From JAUJOE01 sp038252945 (GTDB taxonomy: Bacteria > Actinomycetota > Actinomycetes > Propionibacteriales > Nocardioidaceae), in assembly GCA_038252945.1 (NCBI GenBank), contig JBBSHN010000060.1:1-15073 (forward strand): DNA of 15,073 nt, written 5' to 3'. Both the position numbers and the translations under genes were made by a program. Positions within the stretch are counted from its first letter, which is position 1, and each line of letters begins with the position of its first letter. Under the pieces are notes generated by a model, which saw only the letters and a program-made list of their open reading frames with translations, was not told the origin of the DNA and did no database searches. Of the stretch, positions 12,167-15,073 are shown in pieces.

Positions 12167-13042
12167 CTAGAACCCGAAGTCGCCGCCGCCCCCGTCGAAC
12201 CCGCCCCCGTCGAAGCCTCCGCCGCCATCAAAGCCGCCTCCGCCGTCGTATCCGCCTCCGTCGCCTCCGCCGTCGTACCCACCCCCACCGTCTTGGCCGG
12301 CGTCGTACCCCCCGCCACCGTCTTGGCCGGCGTCGTACCCCTGGTCGTAGCTGCCGTCGAAGTCGCCGAAGCCACCGAAGACGCCGCCCATCATCGTGCC
12401 CATGAAGAGCATGTCCATCATGCCGAAGGTGCCGAAGTATCCGGCGGTCCAGGGGGCGAAGGCTGGTCCCGCCTGCCAATAGGGCACTCGCTGAGCGCCT
12501 ACCAGCACCTTGCGGGTGTCAGGGTCAGCACCCGCGTCCACACGCTGGGCGTCCAGAGCGCAGGCCGGCACCGGGCGGGGCCGACCCCCGTCGGGACTCC
12601 ACATGACGTCGCGCACCGACGGCCCGTGCTGCGGGTCGAAGAAACACGGAGGTCGTCGCTGCGGCAGCGGCTCGCCGCCCACCCGCGCGCGGACGCATGC
12701 GATGGCGTATCGGCCATCCTGAAGGATCTCGGTGACATGCCGGAAGTCGTCGGGACTGCGCACCGCCTCCGCCGACTGCTTGGCAGCGTCGTAGGCGTCG
12801 AGTGCGCGGCTGTAATCCTGGCGGGTCGCCTCGTCCAGTTGGCGCCCGGCAAGCTCGAGGTCGAGCTCTTGGAGCTGTTCGCCCAGCTTGGTGATGTCCT
12901 CGTCGGCAGCGCGGCGGACCGTCTCCATGTCCGCCGGGCTGATCTGGGGCGGTTGCGGACGGCTCTGAACCTGGCGGCGGCTCGCCGAGCTGACCACCGA
13001 GATCACGATGAACAGCACGAGCATGAAGAGCAAAAACGTCAT
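12167..13042 (-). CDS. membrane-anchored protein with cysteine-containing central domain and glycine-rich tail
   Basis: The family name is not known to me. The 291-residue protein starts with one hydrophobic helix (residues 2-20), probably an uncleaved anchor, then a helical, charged stretch (~35-110, coiled-coil-like). The central part has conserved-looking CFFDPQHGPS (133-142), a second cysteine at C161, and VLVGAQRVPYWQAGPAFAPW (179-198). Residues ~200-225 are hydrophobic and rich in Met/Gly/Phe. The tail (~226-291) is almost only G, D, Y and F, with a tandem GYDAGQDGGGG repeat. The ATG 13042 has AGAGGTGG four bases upstream. The cysteine/HGPS region resembles conserved actinobacterial proteins of unknown function. 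Convergent with soxR, 46 bp apart. Likely at the cell envelope. Confidence 0.8.
   Translation of the reverse strand: MTFLLFMLVLFIVISVVSSASRRQVQSRPQPPQISPADMETVRRAADEDITKLGEQLQELDLELAGRQLDEATRQDYSRALDAYDAAKQSAEAVRSPDDFRHVTEILQDGRYAIACVRARVGGEPLPQRRPPCFFDPQHGPSVRDVMWSPDGGRPRPVPACALDAQRVDAGADPDTRKVLVGAQRVPYWQAGPAFAPWTAGYFGTFGMMDMLFMGTMMGGVFGGFGDFDGSYDQGYDAGQDGGGGYDAGQDGGGGYDGGGDGGGYDGGGGFDGGGGFDGGGFDGGGGDFGF
12285..12341. repeat. two tandem 30-bp repeats in the glycine-rich coding region
   Basis: CCACCGTCTTGGCCGGCGTC begins at 12285 and again at 12315, followed in both by GTACCCC; the period is 30 bp. It encodes the doubled ten-residue GYDAGQDGGG unit of the minus-strand protein. Being nearly exact at the DNA level, it is a recent duplication and a likely site of length change by slippage. 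Confidence 0.75.
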
Positions 13043-13065
13043 ACGGCCACCTCTGAGATCATGGT

Positions 13066-13605
13066 CTACGGTGTCGCACTACTGGTTCGGGCGCACGTCC
13101 GTACCGACTTCTGTACGACGAGGAACGGCTTTGCATGCGCGGCGAGTCCATGAAAGCCATTGCCCAGTACGACGTCGATGCCGGCGCCCAGGTCGTGTCG
13201 ACGGTAATTGATGGGCTTGTGGAACTGCTGAGACACCAGCCGTACCTCCGGTGCCCGCCTGGTTTTAGTTAAGAGCGTGACGTTGGTGGCTGAGATGTTT
13301 CGCGGAGCGTCCGCCACTATGCCTTGCCGGAAGCCGCGTTGCGTCAAGCGGCTCATAGTGGCCGAGGCTAAACCGGTGATGTTGCCTGAGTTGTAGACGT
13401 TGACGACGACGTCGACAGCGCGCACACGCTGTCCCTTGACCAGATGCTTGACCTTGGTGCACGTCGGCCCGGTTGGCGTCGGTGAGGACAAGGCTGCGCC
13501 TACCGACGACGAGGTGGAAGCGGCAAGGGACTGCCATCCGTACAAGACCGCTCCAGCTAGGATCAAGACGAGGACAAGCAGCGTGAGTGGTGTCTTCACG
13601 TTCAC
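13066..13605 (-). CDS. LytR C-terminal-domain protein, membrane-anchored
   Basis: This 179-residue protein has a single N-terminal transmembrane helix (about 5-24, PLTLLVLVLILAGAVLYGW region), a Ser/Thr/Pro-rich linker (~30-48), and a LytR_C domain (~63-152). The domain is recognisable from VDVVVNVYNSGNITGLA (64-80), the GF at 91-92, and DVVLGNGFHGL (144-154). LytR_C domains occur outside the membrane in cell-wall-associated proteins, alone or after a LytR-CpsA-Psr catalytic domain; here no catalytic domain is present. GTG 13605 is preferred (GAAGG eight bases upstream); GTG 13611 and 13599 are neighbours. A longer frame reaches 13767 but its first ~54 residues do not look like protein. The last ~20 residues past the domain are probably disordered. 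Confidence 0.75.
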   Translation of the reverse strand: MNVKTPLTLLVLVLILAGAVLYGWQSLAASTSSSVGAALSSPTPTGPTCTKVKHLVKGQRVRAVDVVVNVYNSGNITGLASATMSRLTQRGFRQGIVADAPRNISATNVTLLTKTRRAPEVRLVSQQFHKPINYRRHDLGAGIDVVLGNGFHGLAAHAKPFLVVQKSVRTCARTSSATP

Positions 13606-13732
13606 CGCCACCGCCTTCAAAGGGTCAATGTCCAGACTAGGGCTCTCCAGAAACGTCGGCGCGCTGAATTCGCGGAGGATGCGGAATTCGAACCTGCGCC
13701 ACCGCGTAGCTGCCCAATGGCTGTTCGCGCGG

Positions 13733-14005
13733 CTATTGCCTCTGGGGATCAGCCGGCGAGCAAGCACGGAAGTCCCGACGATTTGGCTGGACGCAGGTGG
13801 CGCGGAGTACGAGGACTCGGCTGAACCCCGAGTAGCAGCGGCTCAGCCGCGTAATCGTCGGCTGGGACGGCGTCGGACTTGTTGCGATAGAGGCATGCGA
13901 CGCTCTCCCTGAAGCGGTCGGATGTCCCGACGGCGTGCACGCCGAAAGGCTCATGGCACCCGAAAGCACAAGGACCGATGTGGCTGTCCAAGACTTCGCG
14001 ACCAT
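13733..14005 (-). CDS. small putative lipoprotein
   Basis: This is a 90-residue frame with a lipoprotein signal: MVAKSW, a hydrophobic core, and lipobox LSAC with the lipidation cysteine at C23. A Ser/Thr/Pro-rich linker (24-50) follows, as is common in actinobacterial lipoproteins. The ATG at 14005 has GGAG seven bases upstream. The last ~40 residues are arginine-rich with three further cysteines and match nothing I know; an internal frameshift that changes the C-terminus cannot be excluded. It is separated from the LytR_C gene by about 130 bp and lies just downstream of the broken DGPF gene on the same strand. Confidence 0.5.
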   Translation of the reverse strand: MVAKSWTATSVLVLSGAMSLSACTPSGHPTASGRASHASIATSPTPSQPTITRLSRCYSGFSRVLVLRATCVQPNRRDFRACSPADPQRQ

Positions 14006-14144
14006 GAGAATCTCCACGCGGGCAGGCCTGAACAGCCGAACGCACCCGTTTCGCGGCCGCTCACCGCCCCGCGTCCCAGTAACAGGTCGATGCGCAGACC
14101 GCGCCCAAGCAAGTCTTTGCTCTAGCCGTGCGGGTCTCCTTCGA

Positions 14145-14347
14145 TCAGACCGCCGGGTCTCGCAGGAGCTCGCGGACCTCCTGCGCAAACGGCAGGCGGC
14201 GGCGATCTTGGCAGCCCACTCCAGCGCCTTCTCGCGTGAGGGCACGTCGACGACCGCGAACCCGCCGATGACCTCCTTGGTCTCCGGATACGGGCCATCG
14301 GTGACCGTCCCGTCGGTGGCGACGATGCTCGCCCGTTGGCTTTCCAA
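14145..14347 (-). pseudogene. truncated, frameshifted DGPF/YCII-family gene
   Basis: The minus strand from 14347 encodes SIVATDGTVTDGPYPETKEV, then GGFAVVDVPSREKALEWAAK, the second half of a YCII/DGPF domain including its DGP motif. Two lesions are visible. A TAG stands directly before codon TTG 14347 and the N-terminal ~50 residues of the family are missing. After IAAACR the frame is wrong: a shift of one base at about 14190 restores the usual ending FAQEVRELLRDPAV and a TGA at 14145-14147. DGPF genes are typical neighbours of ECF42 sigma factors, so this is a relic of the partner of the sigma gene that ends 4 bp away. Confidence 0.72.
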
Positions 14348-14350
14348 GTT

Positions 14351-15073
14351 CTAACAGGGTCTCAGGTTGTGCCCGAGCTGGTCGCGCTGGTGGGTGAGGT
14401 ATGCGACCTCGGCGGTGTTGCCGGCCAGCTCGATGGCTTTCTCGTACGCAGCGCCGGCATCCGCCGAGCGACCGAGCCGGCGTAGCAGGTCGGCGCGGGT
14501 GGCGTGGTAGGCGTGGTAGCCGCCCAGGTCCAGCTTGTCGACCAGCGCCAGCGCCACCTCGGGCCCGTCGAGCTCGGCGAGCGCGACGGCGCGGTTGAGC
14601 GCAACGATCGGTGAGCGGTCGATGCCGGCAAGCTGGTCGTAGAGGGCTACGACCTGGGACCAGTCGGTGTCGCGTACGTCCTTGGCGGAGGTATGCACCG
14701 CGTTGATGGCAGCCAGGATCTGGTAGCGGCCAGGGTGTCCCTGGCCTGCGGAGACGGCGGCGATCCGCTGCCGGACCAGTGTGTGCCCCTCGGCGATCAG
14801 CGCGGCATCCCAGGCGCCACGGTCCTGCTCGTCGAGCGTGACCAGCTCACCCGACGCCGAGACCCGCGCCGCCCGGCGAGCCTCGGTGAGAAGCATCAGC
14901 GCCAGCAGGCCGGCCACCTCACCGTCGGACGGCATCAGGGTATGCACCAGTCGAGTCAGCCGGATCGCCTCGAGGGTGAGGTCGCTGCGTACGGCCTCCT
15001 TCTCGGGGTCCGAGGTGAGGTAGCCCTCGTTGAACACCAGGAAGAGGACCGCCAGGACGCCGCAGACGCGGGC
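14351..15073 (-). CDS. ECF sigma factor, ECF42-like, C-terminal TPR-like extension (5' end outside window)
   Basis: The frame is open to the window edge, and the residues before the first possible start read LAVLFLVFNEGYLTS, a family signature, so the gene is partial: the sigma-2 and most of the sigma-4 regions lie outside. What is seen is the long C-terminal extension of ECF42-type sigma factors: LTLEAIRLTRLVHTL, GLLALMLLTEARR, LDEQDRGAWD, PGRYQILAAINAVH, SPIVALNRAVALAEL, then a TPR-like end with LLRRLGRSADAGAAYEKAIE. In this group the extension is needed for activity, and no anti-sigma factor is usual; DGPF proteins are genomic partners. The neighbouring DGPF gene here is broken. It ends with TAG at 14351. 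Confidence 0.86.
   Translation of the reverse strand, partial: ARVCGVLAVLFLVFNEGYLTSDPEKEAVRSDLTLEAIRLTRLVHTLMPSDGEVAGLLALMLLTEARRAARVSASGELVTLDEQDRGAWDAALIAEGHTLVRQRIAAVSAGQGHPGRYQILAAINAVHTSAKDVRDTDWSQVVALYDQLAGIDRSPIVALNRAVALAELDGPEVALALVDKLDLGGYHAYHATRADLLRRLGRSADAGAAYEKAIELAGNTAEVAYLTHQRDQLGHNLRPC

Noticed and set aside
11792..13153. 453-residue plus-strand frame opposite the glycine-rich protein
   Set aside because: It is the complement of the real minus-strand gene: its Val/Ala/Pro repeats mirror the Gly/Asp repeats, and it overlaps soxR in another frame.

Overview
The window reads as chromosomal DNA of a high-GC actinobacterium. Codon third positions are rich in G and C, GTG and TTG starts are common, 4-nt stop/start overlaps (GTGA, TTGA, ATGA) are frequent, and the families present (three-subunit PntAA/PntAB/PntB, SoxR, LytR C-terminal domain, ECF sigma factor with DGPF partner, cyclase-STAND-TPR protein) are typical of that phylum. 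A Propionibacteriales/Nocardioidales-like host is plausible, but the sequence does not prove it.

Layout, left to right. (1) 1-1157, plus strand: a compact stressosome-type module: the C-terminal STAS part of an RsbR-like protein cut by the window edge, an RsbS-like STAS protein, and a 100-residue protein that is only the RsbU N-terminal domain; no RsbT kinase gene lies between them. (2) 1227-4032, plus strand: a translationally coupled pntAA-pntAB-pntB operon for proton-translocating NAD(P) transhydrogenase, closed by a hairpin that overlaps the end of convergent upp. (3) 4065-5431: upp (minus) and tadA (plus), divergent, then a complete tRNA-Ser(CGA).

(4) 5408-9692: a small genomic island. 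The last 25 bp of the tRNA-Ser gene region (5408-5432) recur exactly, in the same orientation, at 9668-9692, 4260 bp away. The classic reading is attL/attR of an element inserted in the tRNA 3' end. The cargo is an 889-residue class III cyclase/STAND ATPase/TPR protein and a small secreted protein (both minus), plus a short AlpA/excisionase-like HTH gene (plus) beside attR whose frame runs straight through the att core. No integrase is recognisable, so the island is probably a remnant or is mobilised in trans.

(5) 9815-12120: a divergent QueA-like protein and an SDR oxidoreductase, overlapping by 4 nt on the minus strand, facing away from soxR. A SoxR-box-like dyad sits inside a 19-bp promoter spacer ahead of the SDR gene, and the promoter would give a leaderless mRNA. 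(6) 12167-14005, minus strand: three envelope proteins (a glycine-rich membrane-anchored protein, a LytR_C-domain protein, a small lipoprotein). (7) 14145-15073, minus strand: a broken DGPF/YCII gene next to the C-terminal part of an ECF42-like sigma factor that continues past the window.

The most interesting points are the tRNA-Ser island with its att-spanning HTH gene and cyclase-STAND cargo, the kinase-less stressosome module, and the SoxR-SDR-QueA-like locus.
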